From assembly GCA_963575745.1 (NCBI GenBank), contig CAUYUJ010020516.1, forward strand, positions 442,936 to 506,935: 64,000 bases of DNA. Reading direction: 5' to 3'. Under the pieces are notes generated by a model that made no database searches, was not told where the DNA came from, and was given only the letters and a program-made list of their open reading frames with translations. Within the stretch, counting starts at the first letter, position 1; every line of letters starts with the position of its first letter. Shown piece by piece: positions 50,169 through 60,745 of this stretch. This DNA is from Prorocentrum cordatum (taxonomy: Eukaryota; Sar; Dinophyceae; Prorocentrales; Prorocentraceae). A program made the position numbers and the translations under genes.

Positions 50169-50328
50169 GAAGGGGCCCCAGGACACACAAACAAATACAC
50201 ACAAACAAAAATATGCCCCATATTTTCCATATTTTCTGGGTTTCTGTCTTCCCCACCACTTCCCATATTTCCCCACATTTTCTGGGAGTCGACGATTGAT
50301 TGTGTCTGTGTGTTTCTCTCCCTCCTGA
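50169..50328. mobile_element. F4 element
   Basis: GAAGGGGCCCCAGGACACAC to GTCGACGATTGATTGTG and CTCCCTCCTGA; it starts about 17 bases after an F1 element. Confidence 0.8.
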
Positions 50329-50521
50329 TTATATGCCTCGGTCCGACCGTAGACCCTCTCGCGGCACGTGGGCGGGAGGGGGGGTCCGGGCACCCGCCTC
50401 GACCAGCCCCGGGAAACGCGGCGAGGGGCGGCGGCAGAGCGGAGCGCGCCGCGGCCGGGGGGCGTGCCGCTCCTGGAGTTGGAGTACGTGGCGATCTTCA
50501 CAGAGGAGCAGACCGATGGCA

Positions 50522-50960
50522 TAGGCATGAACTTCCGGAGGTCCGCGCGAAGTTCACAGGTCTCCTCCTCCTCCTCCTCCTCCTCCTTCCCTTCCCCCTC
50601 CTCCTCCCCCTCCTCCTCCTCCTCCTCCTCCTTCTCCTCCTCCTCCTCCTCCCTCTCCTCCTCCTCCTCCTCCTCCTCCTCCTCCTCCTCCTCCTCCTCC
50701 TCCTCCTCCTCCTCCTCAGGAGCCCTCCGACGATTGATGCTCCTGAATCGGTGGGTGGCGGGGGCAGGGGTTCGGGCTTCGCCACGCGTTCGACGGAGAG
50801 TCCGAGCCGTACCCCCGCCGCCCATCACTTTGCCTGTGTCGTTGATCGGCGAGGGCCGGGTTCGGACTTCAGGGCCGATTATTTGGATCGGCGCTGGGCC
50901 CCCCCTTTCCGGCGCGCGGAGCGCGCAAGGGGCAGCGCCAGAGGCGCCGCCAGCGCCAAC
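50522..50960. mobile_element. F1 element broken up by a TCC tract (probable)
   Basis: A left arm (GGCATGAACTTCCGGAGG, TCCGCGCG) is followed by the TCC tract 50560-50718 and other sequence. The F1 centre (GGATCGGCGCTGGGCCC, CGCGCGGAGCGCGC, GGCGCCGCC) appears at 50890-50955. A right arm is not visible. Confidence 0.45.
50560..50718. repeat. TCC tract
   Basis: TCTCCTCCTCCTCC with CCTTCCCCCTCC variants, placed after an F1 arm (50522-50560). Confidence 0.95.
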
Positions 50961-51699
50961 CAAAGCCGGGCGTTCCCTTATGAGGGGGGCGATGACTGGG
51001 GGCGGCGGTGGATGCCTGCACCTTTCGCCCCCCTTGGGCCCCATGAGGGGGCCCCTTACCAGGGCCTCTCTGGTGGATAAGAGGCGGACGCTTCGCCGCC
51101 CCCCCTCTCCCATCATCGCTGCCCCCCCCCTTACGCACCGCCAGACTGAGAAATGCGCGCGGCCCTCTGGCAGCTTATGCCTACGCCACGGTCTGCTCCT
51201 CGACTTCATGCCCACGTAGCCGGCGAGGATCTGCGCGGCCCAGCGCGGGCGCGGAGGCCGACCCTCGGCCGGCAAATCTGGCAACGGCGACGCATGGGCG
51301 CAGCGCCCGCCCTGGTGGGCGCCGAGGTATACGGTCGGCGTTGGAAGGATAGCGTACAACATCGATCTCCGAAGCTGAGCACGCTGTCGCTTTGAGGCGA
51401 TCCCCCCGCGAGGGCCCCTTCTGTACACGATCCCCCTGTTGGGGCTTCTCCGGTGCACTCTATACCCAAAAAGGGTGATAGCGTGCGATGAGCGGGCCAG
51501 CGACGCCACATCGCACGCTCTTTCCGACGCCGACCGCAGGCCCCGAGCTCGGACCCAGACCTCCAACGGCATGATCTTTCCAATTGGGGCGGCAGACCTG
51601 GGCCCAGCAAAGTTTCCTCCCGGAAGGTCGGTGATGTGCACTGAGGGCTTGTGCCAATCCCCAGCCAGGCGGCGCACTGACGGACGGCCTACCCTCTCC
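50961..51699. other. gene-free stretch
   Basis: Unique GC-rich sequence containing the 5S-like piece; no protein motif seen. Confidence 0.45.
51326..51395 (+). ncRNA. 5S rRNA-like fragment (possible pseudogene or 5S-derived SINE)
   Basis: TATACGGTC (51328 on) and, 33 bases later, GATCTCCGAAGCTGAGCA (51364-51381) recall eukaryotic 5S rRNA, where TACGGCC near the start and GATCTC.GAAG.TAAGCA (the box A/C control region) are about 36 bases apart. The 3' half of 5S is not recognisable downstream. At best it is a degenerate or 5S-headed element. Confidence 0.3.
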
Positions 51700-51843
51700 C
51701 CCCTCCTCCGCCCGCCCCCCCCTCCCCCTCCCCCTCCCCCCTCCTCGCCCCCCCTCCCCCCTCCTTCCCCCCCCCTCCCCCCCTCCCCTCTCCCCCTCCT
51801 TCCCCCCTCCCCTCCTCTCCTCCTCCCCCTCCTCCTCCTCCAC
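51700..51843. repeat. C-rich polypyrimidine tract
   Basis: CCCCTCCCCC, CTCCTTCCCCCC and CTCCTCCCC, different from the plain TCC tracts. Confidence 0.95.
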
Positions 51844-52019
51844 GTGACGGCCCGAGGTCGGGACCTTTGGGGCAGCACATCGAAGTTACCCAGGGACGTA
51901 CCCAGATCTGTCTACACATAGGACAGCCATAAGCAGGAATTGCTGAGCTAATAAAAACGCTGCCACCCTTGACGTTCCGCAAGAGGATCTTTGACAACGC
52001 TGAATGGTCCAAATCGCGC

Positions 52020-54172
52020 AAGGACCCTTGCAATCCACACAAGAAGCGGCAAGACACGGGCTGGCCCTCCCAAGCAATCACGAGCGTGAACACTATGGCA
52101 TATCGCAGCCGCCCACCCCCGGGACGGCGAGGTCTTGATCTGATCAGCGTACGACGTCGCTGCGACGGGCCTCCCAGAAGCTCAACAAAGTGGCGACGGC
52201 TTCGCAGATCGAAAACCCCCAGGGATGGCGAGATGTCGACGTGATGCGCGTAAGACGTCACTGCCCTGGCCCTCCCGGGGGTTCACGCAAGTGGCGACAC
52301 ATTCGCAGATCGCAAGCCCCCAGGGACGGCGAGGTCTCGATCTGATCCGAATACCGTGGCGACTGTTTCGCCGATCGCCCCCCCCATGGACGGCGAGGTC
52401 TCGATCTGATCCGCGAACGACGTCACTGCGCTGGCCCTGCCAAGCCCTCACGGCAGTGGCGACCCGCGCCGCCCATCGCAGCCCACCACGGACGGCGAGG
52501 TCTCAATCCGATGCGTGTAGGACGTCACTGCGATGCCAGCCTCCCAGGGATGGCGAGGTCTCGATCTGATGCGCGTGAGATGTTACTGCGCCTGCCCTCC
52601 CAGGAGCGCACGCACAGGGCCACGGCTTCGCAGATCGCAGCCCCCCACGGACAACACACGTTCGATCTCACCTGCGTAGTACGCAACTGCGCCGGCTGCG
52701 GAAGGAGCTCACGACCGTGGCGACTACTTCGCACAATGCAGCCCGCCAGGAACGGCGTGGTCTCGAACTGATCTGCGCACGACGTCACTGCGCTGGCCCT
52801 CCCAGGAGCTTGCGAACGTGGCGACGGCTCCGTCAACGGCAGCCCCGAAGGGACGGCGCGGTCTGGATCAGCTCTGCGAAAAGCGTCACTGCGATGGCTT
52901 CCACAGGAGCTCACGAACGTGGCGACGGCTTGGCAAATCGAAGCAGCGCAGGGGCTGCGAGGTCTCAATCTGCTCTGCGTAGGACGTCACTACGCTGGGC
53001 CTCCCAGGAGCTCACAAAAAATGTAGAGAACGATTCGCAGATGGCAACCCCTCTCCCAGGAGCTCACGCACGTGGCGACGGTTTCGCTCGCAGCCCTCCA
53101 AGGGCGGTAATACCTCGATCTGATCTGTGCATGACACCTTTCCGCTGGACCTTGCCGGAGCTCGCGAAAGTGACGACGGTGCTGCAGATCACAGCCACCC
53201 AGGGGCGGCGACGGCTCGATCCTACCTGCGCAAGACGCCAAAGGAAGTGCCACCATGTTTGCGAGTCGATGCCCCCCAGGGGCGGCGAAGTCTTCATGTG
53301 ATGCGCGCAGGACACCACTCACCTGGCCCTCCCACGAGAACGCGCAAGGGGTGACGGCTTCGCAGGTCGCACCCCCCCCCCTTGGGACGGGCAGACGCCA
53401 TCCGGTCTGCGCAAGACGTCACTGCGCTGGCCCTGCCAAGCCCTCACGGCAGTGGCGACCCGTGCCGCCCACCGCAGCCCCCCACGGACGGCGAGGTCTC
53501 GACCTGGCGCGCATGAGGCGCCGCTCCGCTGGCCCTCGCAGGGGCTCACGAACGTGGCGATGGTTTCGCAGATCGCAGACCCCACAAGGACAGCGAGGTC
53601 TCGATGTGATGCGCGTGAGACGTCACTGCGCTGGCCCTCCTAGAGATCGCAGCCCCCCACGGACGGCGAAGTCTCGGTCCCATCTGCGTAAGACGTCACT
53701 GCGCTGGCCCTGCCAAACACTCACGGAAGTGGCGACCGTGTCGCACATCGCAGCCCCCCAGGGACGGCGAACTGTCCACCTGATGCGCGTAGGACGCCAC
53801 TTCGCTAGCTCTCCCAGGAGAACACGAAAGTGGTGACGGTTTCGCAGGTCGAAGACCCCCTGGGACGGCAAGTTCTCCATCTGATCTGCGTAAGGCGTCA
53901 CTGCACTGGCCCTCCCAGGAGCTCACGGAAGTGGCGACGTTCTCGCAGATCTAAAACCCCCCCAGGGACGGCGAAATGTCGACCTGTTGCGCGTAAGACA
54001 TCAGTGCGCTGGCCCTCCCAGGGGCTCACTATAGTGGCGATAATTTCGCAGATCGCAGCCTCCCAGGGACGGTGAGGTCTCGATCTGATCCAAATACGTC
54101 CTCGTTGCGCTGGCCCTCCCAGGAGTTCACCAACGTGGCGACAGTTTCGCAGGTCGCAGCCCCCCAGGCAGC
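52020..54172. repeat. satellite array, period about 100 bases
   Basis: About 20-22 units with the order CAGCCCCCCAGGGACGGCG, AGGTCTCGATCTGATGCGC, GTAAGACGTCACTGCGC, TGGCCCTCCCAGGAGC, TCACGAACGTGGCGACGG, TTCGCAGATCG. GACGTCACTGC recurs at about 52255, 52419, 52521, 52781, 52982 and so on; some units are short (58-65 bases). Frames read as a roughly 34-residue repeat but with many breaks, so coding is unlikely. Confidence 0.9.
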
Positions 54173-54216
54173 GCGAGCAGAGGGGGGGAGAGCAGGGACG
54201 AGGAGACGGACAAGGT

Positions 54217-54378
54217 TAGGTCGGGCATGTCCTCCTACAGACATGTTCTCGACGAACAATAAAACATTGTTAAAACAACTACTAGAAACATGCTCAAACA
54301 CATGAAACACAAATCTTCCCCAGACTATGTTTTAACTATGGTTGAATATTCCTCCTGTAGAGGGACACGCCCCACTTA
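54217..54378. mobile_element. F3 copy
   Basis: TAGGTCGGGCATGTCCTCC then TACAGACATG at the left; CCTCCTGTAGAGGGACACG then CCCCACTTA at the right; AAAACATTGTTAAAAC interior. It directly follows the 52.0-54.2 kb satellite. Confidence 0.8.
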
Positions 54379-54825
54379 AGGATAAGGGAGGAGGAGACGC
54401 GCGAGCGCTTCTGTTCAAAACGAAGCCCCAACCACAGAAGGGTTGGGGAAATTCGCATCTCCGGATGTCTGGGGATCTGCGCGGCCCGCCACGAGCGCGG
54501 AGAGGCCCTAAGGCGAAGCCAAGACAAGTCGGACCAGGATGAACCGGGGGATGTGTGAGATCCGGCGACTCTGGGCGCGTCGTGCGCCGCTGCCTTTTCG
54601 ATGATCCTCAGATCGTGTGTTAGCCCCAACGTGTGTTTGTCCATCGAGGTCCTTCAATACGACGCAGGCGATGCAATGATCTACTGGTTGGGTTGGTTGG
54701 GCTGAAGGGGGTCACACACACATTGGGCTAACACGTCCTGAGGATCATCGAACTTTCCAGAGCGCTCAAAAACGCTTGGGGAGCGTTCTGGAACGCTCTG
54801 GAGCGATTTATCCCGGCCCTACCCA

Positions 54826-55312
54826 TCGGTCGGAAGAAGTAGGTAGGAACATGAAAGAGGAAGGCGGTGAAAAAGATTGGGCCTCCGCGCGCCCCCTGAG
54901 GAGAACGGTAACGGTGAAGCCACTGGATCATTGAAGTAGGAAGGCTCTTGAGGTACATTGGAACCTGGGAATCCAAATGATACCTACTTTCAAAGACCGA
55001 TATGTACACAGCAAAATCAGCCCACAGAAAAACCATCGCAAGAAGCCCAACCATTACAATGGCCGAAATTTCTGTCGCGAGGGCCGCTCTTGATTGCTTC
55101 GCGGCTGCCAGCGAAGAAACTCAGGGTAAGTACCCACCGGTCGGAAGAAGTGGGTAGACACATGAAGTAGGAAGGCGTTGAAAGTAGATTGGGCTCCGCC
55201 CGCCCCATGAGGAGGACAGAAAAGGTGAAGCCACTCGATCATTGAAGTAGGAAGGCACCCAAAGAAGATTGGAATATGGAAATCCAAACATACCTACTTT
55301 CAACGACCGATG
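54826..55312. repeat. two direct copies of a 180-base unit, 304 bases apart
   Basis: Units 54826-55000 and 55130-55312: CGGTCGGAAGAAGTRGGTAG, GAAGCCACTSGATCATTG, AAGTAGGAAGGC, TACCTACTTTCAA, GACCGAT. CATCGGTCG/CGACCGATG at the unit ends are inverted repeats. Confidence 0.8.
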
Positions 55313-55695
55313 GGTACCATGGACCAGGCGGTTTCTCGAGAACTCGCGCAAGGCATCTCAGCGTCAAGACACTCAGGGTATCCTGCCAGCTGCGGATTCA
55401 TCGCGACCGCTGCAATCCTTCACTCCGAACACAAGCCAAAGAAGACTAATGTAGCCTGGCAAATCGTATGGTGTTCCTGAGAATAGGCTCACACTCCAGA
55501 CCCCGGACATCATGATGTTTTCACGACCTCGACCCACAAGGCTCTGGACCCCTTTCCCCGGACCCAGTTTGCCATCCTGAATCGTTTTCGGACGGTCCCG
55601 AGGCGCGGTGAAGGCCCCCGGAGGCCAGCAGTAGTGAACACATCGCCCGTCGTGTTTTTGTTCATGGCTCGAGGGGACCTGGGGCTGTTTTGCCT

Positions 55696-55857
55696 TAGGT
55701 CGGGCATGTCCTCCCACAGGCGGATCTTGCGCGAAAAATCAAAAGTATACGCAAAACAAATCTCAAGACATAGCCAAAAGATGTTCCAAAAATAGTAGCC
55801 AAATCATGTTTGGATTATTTTTGACCATTCCTCCTGTAGAGGGACACGCCCGACTTA
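55696..55857. mobile_element. F3 copy
   Basis: TAGGTCGGGCATGTCCTCCC then ACAGGCGG at the left; CCTCCTGTAGAGGGACACG then CCCGACTTA at the right. An F4 element starts 4 bases after it. Confidence 0.85.
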
Positions 55858-55860
55858 ACT

Positions 55861-56020
55861 GAAGGGGCCCTGGGACACACAAGTAAATACACACAAATAA
55901 AAGGATCCCCCATATTTTTCCATATGTTCTGGGATTTTGGCTTCCTCCCCACTTCCCATATTTTCCTATATTTTCCTGGGGGTCGACGATTAATTGTCTG
56001 TGTGATTTTTCCCCTCCTGA
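55861..56020. mobile_element. F4 element
   Basis: GAAGGGGCCCTGGGACACAC to GGTCGACGATTAATTGTC and TTCCCCTCCTGA, next to an F3 element. Confidence 0.8.
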
Positions 56021-56164
56021 TTAACTGTAGCCCCGCCCGACGAATTTCGATCCACCGATCGCTCGATATCCAGGTCGCCCGGCGGCCCAGCGCCACCGCG
56101 AGAGGGGCTCTCTCTCCCACGGCAGATCCATGCTCGGGGACTTCTGGTGCAGAAGAACTATCGG

Positions 56165-56350
56165 GAGCGGCCAAGAGGGGGGTGTCCAAGAGGGGGGGGT
56201 GCAAATCATGACCGGCGGCATGTGCGCGGCCCAGCGGGGGGGCCAGGGACGTAGTGAAACAAGAAGAGGCGCCATGAGATATGGGGAAATATCATGCCCC
56301 CCGCCATGATATCCACCCCCCCTAGTCATCACCCCCCTCTTTTCCGCCCC
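56165..56350. repeat. F13 copy
   Basis: GTCCAAGAGGGGGGGGTGC, AAATCATGACCGGCGGCATG, AACAAGAAGAGGCGCCATG, CCGCCATGATATCCACC, CCCTAGTCATCACCC; no GT tract here. Confidence 0.7.
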
Positions 56351-56392
56351 CGAAACTAGCGCTCTCCTGCCACCTGCTGCACTGACTGGTGC

Positions 56393-56792
56393 TAGATCGG
56401 GCATGTCCCACGGCGGGATTTTGGACAACAAAAAAAGAATTCGAACTACACCAAACAAAAACAACCAATAGATGGTTTGAAATGGGATCGATAAAGAGAT
56501 CGGTAAGGAGATCCGGGAACCCGGGAACCTGGGAACCCGAACCCATCGGGATCGGCCTGGGACCAATAACCAAACACCCGGGAACCCGGAACCGGGAACC
56601 CAGGAACAAGGCCGGCTACCACAATCGGCGGGAAACTTTCGCAACATCTGTCAGTTTCTGCTAGGACACCTTCAATGCAAGCACTGATCGGACAAAATGT
56701 TCAAAACATATCAAAAATGCTAAAAAAACGTCCCCCGAGTATGGTTTGACTATTTTTGAAGATCCCTCCTATAGAGGGACTGATCCGACTTA
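56393..56792. mobile_element. F3 element enlarged by a nested F12 repeat
   Basis: The ends TAGATCGGGCATGTCCC and CCTCCTATAGAGGGAC, then TGATCCGACTTA are about 400 bases apart instead of about 160. The extra DNA is the F12 repeat (56476-56690), so F12 moved into this copy. Confidence 0.7.
56476..56690. repeat. F12 dispersed repeat, nested in an F3 element
   Basis: GGTAAGGAGATCCGGGAACC to CAATCGGCGGGAAACTTTCG and CAATGCAAGCACTGATCGG; about 75-80 percent like 4027-4232 by eye. Confidence 0.75.
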
Positions 56793-56828
56793 AGCCTAAC
56801 GTGTTGCTCCTGGCAAATTCGAAAAAAA

Positions 56829-56989
56829 TGGCATACAGATCAAACGCAAAATCCGCGCGGATTTCGTGGATCGGCGCTGGACCCCCTGGCAGCGCCTCAG
56901 GCGCCGTCCCAAGCGCGTAGCGCGCGCCAGGGATGAGATCCAGCGCCGATCCACGGAATATTCGCGGACATCCGAGTTGTTTGTTTCGC
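56829..56989. mobile_element. F1 copy with inverted centre
   Basis: AAATCCGCGCGGATTTCG, GGATCGGCGCTGGACCCCC, CAAGCGCGTAGCGCGCG, then CAGCGCCGATCCACGG and ATTCGCGGACATCCGAG. The GGCAGCGCCTCAGGCGCCG block is on the other side of the centre compared with the copy at 31356. Confidence 0.75.
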
Positions 56990-57060
56990 TCCCCAGCTCC
57001 TAGCCCAAATCTTTCCGCCCCCACTTCGACCGCACTGGTCCACCGCCTGCCGGCCTTCGG

Positions 57061-57228
57061 GAATGGACAGACCCCCCTTTAGTAAAAACGTGGTTTAGTG
57101 AAAACGACCTCGGGCCCAAATCTGGCGGGCGCAAGCCTGGAAAATAACGGCCACGACGCCCTCTCGAGGACCGACAACGGACAATTCACTAATCGACGTG
57201 TCACTGTTGGGGGTTCTGTCCGCCCCCG
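57061..57228. mobile_element. F7 element
   Basis: GAATGGACAGACCCCCC, GTGAAAACGACCTCGGG, CTAATCGACGTGTCACTG and GGTTCTGTCCGCCCCCG. A 190-base F9 array starts about 10 bases after it. Confidence 0.8.
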
Positions 57229-57238
57229 AGGCCCATCT

Positions 57239-57430
57239 TGGGCGCCCGAGTTATCCGGGGTAACTCGGGTCCGGGGTAACTCGGGTTCAAAGGAACCCGA
57301 ATTAGCCCTGACCCGAATTACCCCTGATGATGTGGGGCTCTCGGGTCCGGGGTAAGTCGGGTTCGGATTCCCGAAAAACGAACCCGAGTTTGCCCTGACC
57401 CGACTTACCCCTGATGATTCGGGGCTCTGA
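57239..57430. repeat. F9 palindromic array (two units)
   Basis: GGCGCCCGAGTTATCCGGGG to CCCCTGATGATTCGGGGCTC, the same units as 35304-35524. The first unit lacks the TTCCCGAAAA stretch. Confidence 0.8.
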
Positions 57431-57663
57431 CTATCGGCGATCGAGGGACACCGTGTGGCCCGCACACGAGGCCACTCCGGCGGAAAGCCACTCTTCATGT
57501 GCCGTCGACACACACACACACACAACTGTCCCGTGGGCGGCGCGGCGGAGGCGCTGCGCACCAGCGCGGGGCGACTCGGGGCAGCCGCAGGGCAACTCGG
57601 CCGGCGGTCGAGACGGGGGGCAGCTGCACAGGGCGGGGCGGCCGCAGAGGACGGGAGGAGTCG

Positions 57664-57832
57664 GGGATGGACAGACCTCCCTTTAGTAAGACGTGGTTTA
57701 GTGAAAACGACCTGAGGCCCGAACCTGGCGGGTGCAGGCCTGGAAAACAACGGCCACGGTGCCCTCTCGAGAACCGCAAACGGACAATTCACTAATCGAC
57801 GTGTCACTGTTGGGGGTTCTGTCCACCCCCGA
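57664..57832. mobile_element. F7 element
   Basis: GGATGGACAGACCTCCC to CGACGTGTCACTGTTGG and GTTCTGTCCACCCCCG; very like the copy at 57061. Confidence 0.8.
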
Positions 57833-58734
57833 AGGAGGTGGAGGGCACTCTCTCGGGCGTCAAAGGATGCCATCCCGAGCGCGCCGGCGCGGCCAGCAGC
57901 GGTAGCGGGGGGCCGTGGCAGCAGCGGGGCCGCGGCGTCGGCGCGTGCAGTCGACACAAGAAAGGAGGGGCCTCCGCCCAGGCGAGTGCCCGCCGGCGAC
58001 CATTCTCGATAGGGGTGCGTCTGGAGAGGCCCCTTGGGGTGTATCCCAGGGTTACCCCCCTGTTCTGAGCAGCCTCAGCTTCCGTCGGGAAGTCGGGGGC
58101 TGGGGGAGAAGGATAGCCTGCGAGGAGAGAGCCCTCGCCTCCTCTTCGAGGCCAGGTGGCTTCCGAGTGCCCACTCGGGCCTCGGCCCTTCGGGACGATT
58201 CGAGCACTCTCAGAACGCTCTCGGCGAGGCGCAGCTGCTGGAAGGTATCCCGAGGCTGGAAAGCCGCCATGAGACGACGGGAACGCCCAAAGACCACGAG
58301 CCTCGAACGCCCTCCACGACCAAGCCAGGATGCCACGCCAGGATGGGCGATGCCTGGGACAGAGGATCAGGTACCCCGGCAAAATGTGGCACCACCCAGA
58401 GTGGACAGACACTTAGAGAGCATCGCTTTTAAATCTCCCGTCTGGTTTCCACCCCCCTCCCCCGACCTCAATGTTGGGTGCGGTCTGGGCCTGTCGAAAC
58501 AACTCGGTGGTGCAACATTTTGTCGGGAGCCCGCGAGAGGACTCTTCATGGAGAACGGACGGATGTCCGTTGAAATTCGCTGGCCCAACGGGCCAGAGCT
58601 AAGATCTCCGGTGACTGGTTCAGGGCTTTCTAGCTCGCGCGCGCGGGGCCGCTCTTGGGAGTCTCAAGCCGAAACGTATCCTGGCAAGGTTCAATCAGAG
58701 ATGGTTTTGCTCATGGGCGCCGCCCTCGGGGCCC
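57833..58734. other. gene-free stretch
   Basis: ACATTTTGTCGGG and CAAAATGTGGCACC words (about 58380 and 58515) are inverted relative to each other about 130 bases apart, suggesting another foldback piece. No gene seen. Confidence 0.4.
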
Positions 58735-59330
58735 GCAGTGAACGCCCCAAGAACAGCCAAGAGACCCCCAAGAGGCCCTCAAGATGGTCCAAGAGGCGTC
58801 TGGGACACTAGAAGATCGCTCCAAGACGCCCAAGGTGGCCCTCAGACGGCCCAATAAACCTCAAGAGAACTCCTTCATAGGACCCCTTCTCGCGATTGCG
58901 GCTTCCCGATGCTCAAAGACGGCCTAAGAGGCCTGCAAGATCGCCCCGAAACGGCCCAAGAGGCCTCCTGGAGGGCCCCAAGACGGCCCAAGAGAGCTCA
59001 AAACGGCTCAAGAAGCCTCCAAAAATCTGCCCAAGAGGCCACGATGACGGCTCCAAGAAGGAACCCAGACGGGGGACCCGAACGGACATTTCGAGCACTC
59101 GGCCCCAAGAAAACCCCCAGGAGGCCCCAGGGGGACCCCAAGAGGCCCCCTAGAGGCTCCCAATAGGCCAAAAGAGGCCGCCGAGAGGCCCCCAGGACAC
59201 CCCAAGAGACCCCAAAGAGACTCCCAAAGGGCTCCCAACATGCTCGCGAGAGTCCCGAGAACTGCCCTCCAGAAGCCCCCGAGAGCGCTCCGAGAAGACC
59301 CCAAGAAACATCCCTGAGGACTCTGACCCA
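58735..59330. repeat. CCCAAGA block with fixed module
   Basis: AACGCCCCAAGAACAGCC to CGGGGGACCCGAACGGACAT (about 59070), then GAGGCCCCCAGGACACC; the same order as 20455-20880. Confidence 0.8.
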
Positions 59331-59597
59331 CAACCTAGCCATCTCGGTAACCAGTACAGGCCAGAACCCTGACGGCAAGCACCAAATCAACTACTTCACC
59401 TCCATGCCTGTTGTCGCCACGCCTCCAGAACAGAAGTCTAGCAACACCACATGGACCACGAACGCGCGGGCAAACGCCAACAATGGCACAGTACGGACCG
59501 GCGGGATGAGCGAATCGATCAAATGCACATGTCAAAGTGCGGCAGTAGGGACCAACCGTCCCAGCATCCCTATAGGCCTGCCACGACATGCTGTTCC

Positions 59598-59766
59598 GGG
59601 GATGGACAGACCTCCCTTCAGTAAAACGTAGTTTAGTGAAAACGACCTCGGGCCCAAACCTGGCGGGCGCAAGCCTGGAAAATGACGGCCGCGACGCCTT
59701 CCCGCGAACCGAAAACGGACAATTCGCTAATCGACGTGTCAGGGTAGGAGGTCTGTCAACCTCCGA
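59598..59766. mobile_element. F7 element
   Basis: GGATGGACAGACCTCCC to GTGTCAGGGTAGGAGG and TCTGTCAACCTCCGAG; here both GACAGACCTCC and GGAGGTCTGTC are intact, defining the terminal inverted repeat. Confidence 0.85.
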
Positions 59767-59837
59767 GTATGTTCTACTTTGCCACCGTGACTCCAGGCAC
59801 GGAGTGGGCGTGTCCTCGGGTCCCTTGCCTGATCCTC

Positions 59838-59896
59838 TAAGCTGGGGGGCCACATGCGAACCCTACCCCTCGGTTCGCATGTGGCCCCCTAGCTTA
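59838..59896. repeat. short hairpin next to the large palindrome
   Basis: AAGCTGGGGGGCCACATGC pairs with the reverse complement ending CCCCCTAGCTT, around CCCTACCCCTCGG. It repeats the motif at the core of the large palindrome, so the palindrome core and this hairpin are related. Confidence 0.75.
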
Positions 59897-59901
59897 GACC
59901 G

Positions 59902-60745
59902 AGGCGTGCGGAGTGAGGCTCAGAGGATCAGGCAGGGGACCCGAGGGTGGGGCGCGATGCGTCGGAGCGTCCAGGATGGTCTCGGCGACCAGGCAACAAT
60001 CACTGATGCTGCTTGGGGGCGTCCAGGATGGTCTCGGGGCGTCCAGGATGGTCTGGGCCCGTGTTGGCCTCCCGAATGGGGGAGATACTGGCCCCTCCCC
60101 CATGATTGATTTGATCGATCTCCTCCAAAATTGCCCCACTGCTAAATGTTCCCAAAAGTACCCCAGGAGGCGCCCACTCCGTGCCCGGAGGCACGGCGGC
60201 GGAGTAGAACAGACTTCTGTTCTGGCAGCATGTCGTGGCAGGCCTATAGGGATGCTGGGAGGGCCAGCCCCTACTGCCAGACAGGGGGCCACATGCGAAC
60301 CCTACCCCTACCCTCCCCCTCAGAAATCGTGGGGGGTAGGGGTAGGGTTCGCATGTGGCCCCCTGTCTGGCAGTAGGGGCTGGCCCTCCCAGCATCCCTA
60401 TAGGCCTGCCACGACATGCTGCCAGAACAGAAGTCTGTTCTACTCCGCCGCCGTGCCTCCGGGCACGGAGTGGGCGCCTCCTGGGGTACTTTTGGGAACA
60501 TTTAGCAGTGGGGCAATTTTGGAGGAGATCGATCAAATCAATCATGGGGGAGGGGCCAGTATCTCCCCCATTCGGGAGGCCAACACGGGCCCAGACCATC
60601 CTGGACGCCCCGAGACCATCCTGGACGCCCCCAAGCAGCATCAGTGATTGTTGCCTGGTCGCCGAGACCATCCTGGACGCTCCGACGCATCGCGCCCCAC
60701 CCTCGGGTCCCCTGCCTGATCCTCTGAGCCTCACTCCGCACGCCT
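59902..60745. repeat. 844-base near-perfect palindrome
   Basis: Two arms of about 412 bases (59902-60313 and 60334-60745) are inverted copies around a loop of about 20 bases centred at 60323.5. Both strands therefore encode the same 244-residue open frame except at the centre, and I saw no mismatch in the arms. Each arm includes smaller nested inverted repeats (around CAGACTTCTGTTCTG and the CACATGCGAACC / GGTTCGCATGTG pair near the centre). The outer flanks are not part of the palindrome. Confidence 0.9.

Noticed and set aside
50163-51878. 571-codon minus frame
   Set aside because: It crosses an F4 element, a TCC tract and a C-rich tract; no protein-like segment recognised.
59913-60734. Identical 244-codon frames on both strands
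   Set aside because: A trivial result of the palindrome; no known motif and the frame includes nested hairpins.
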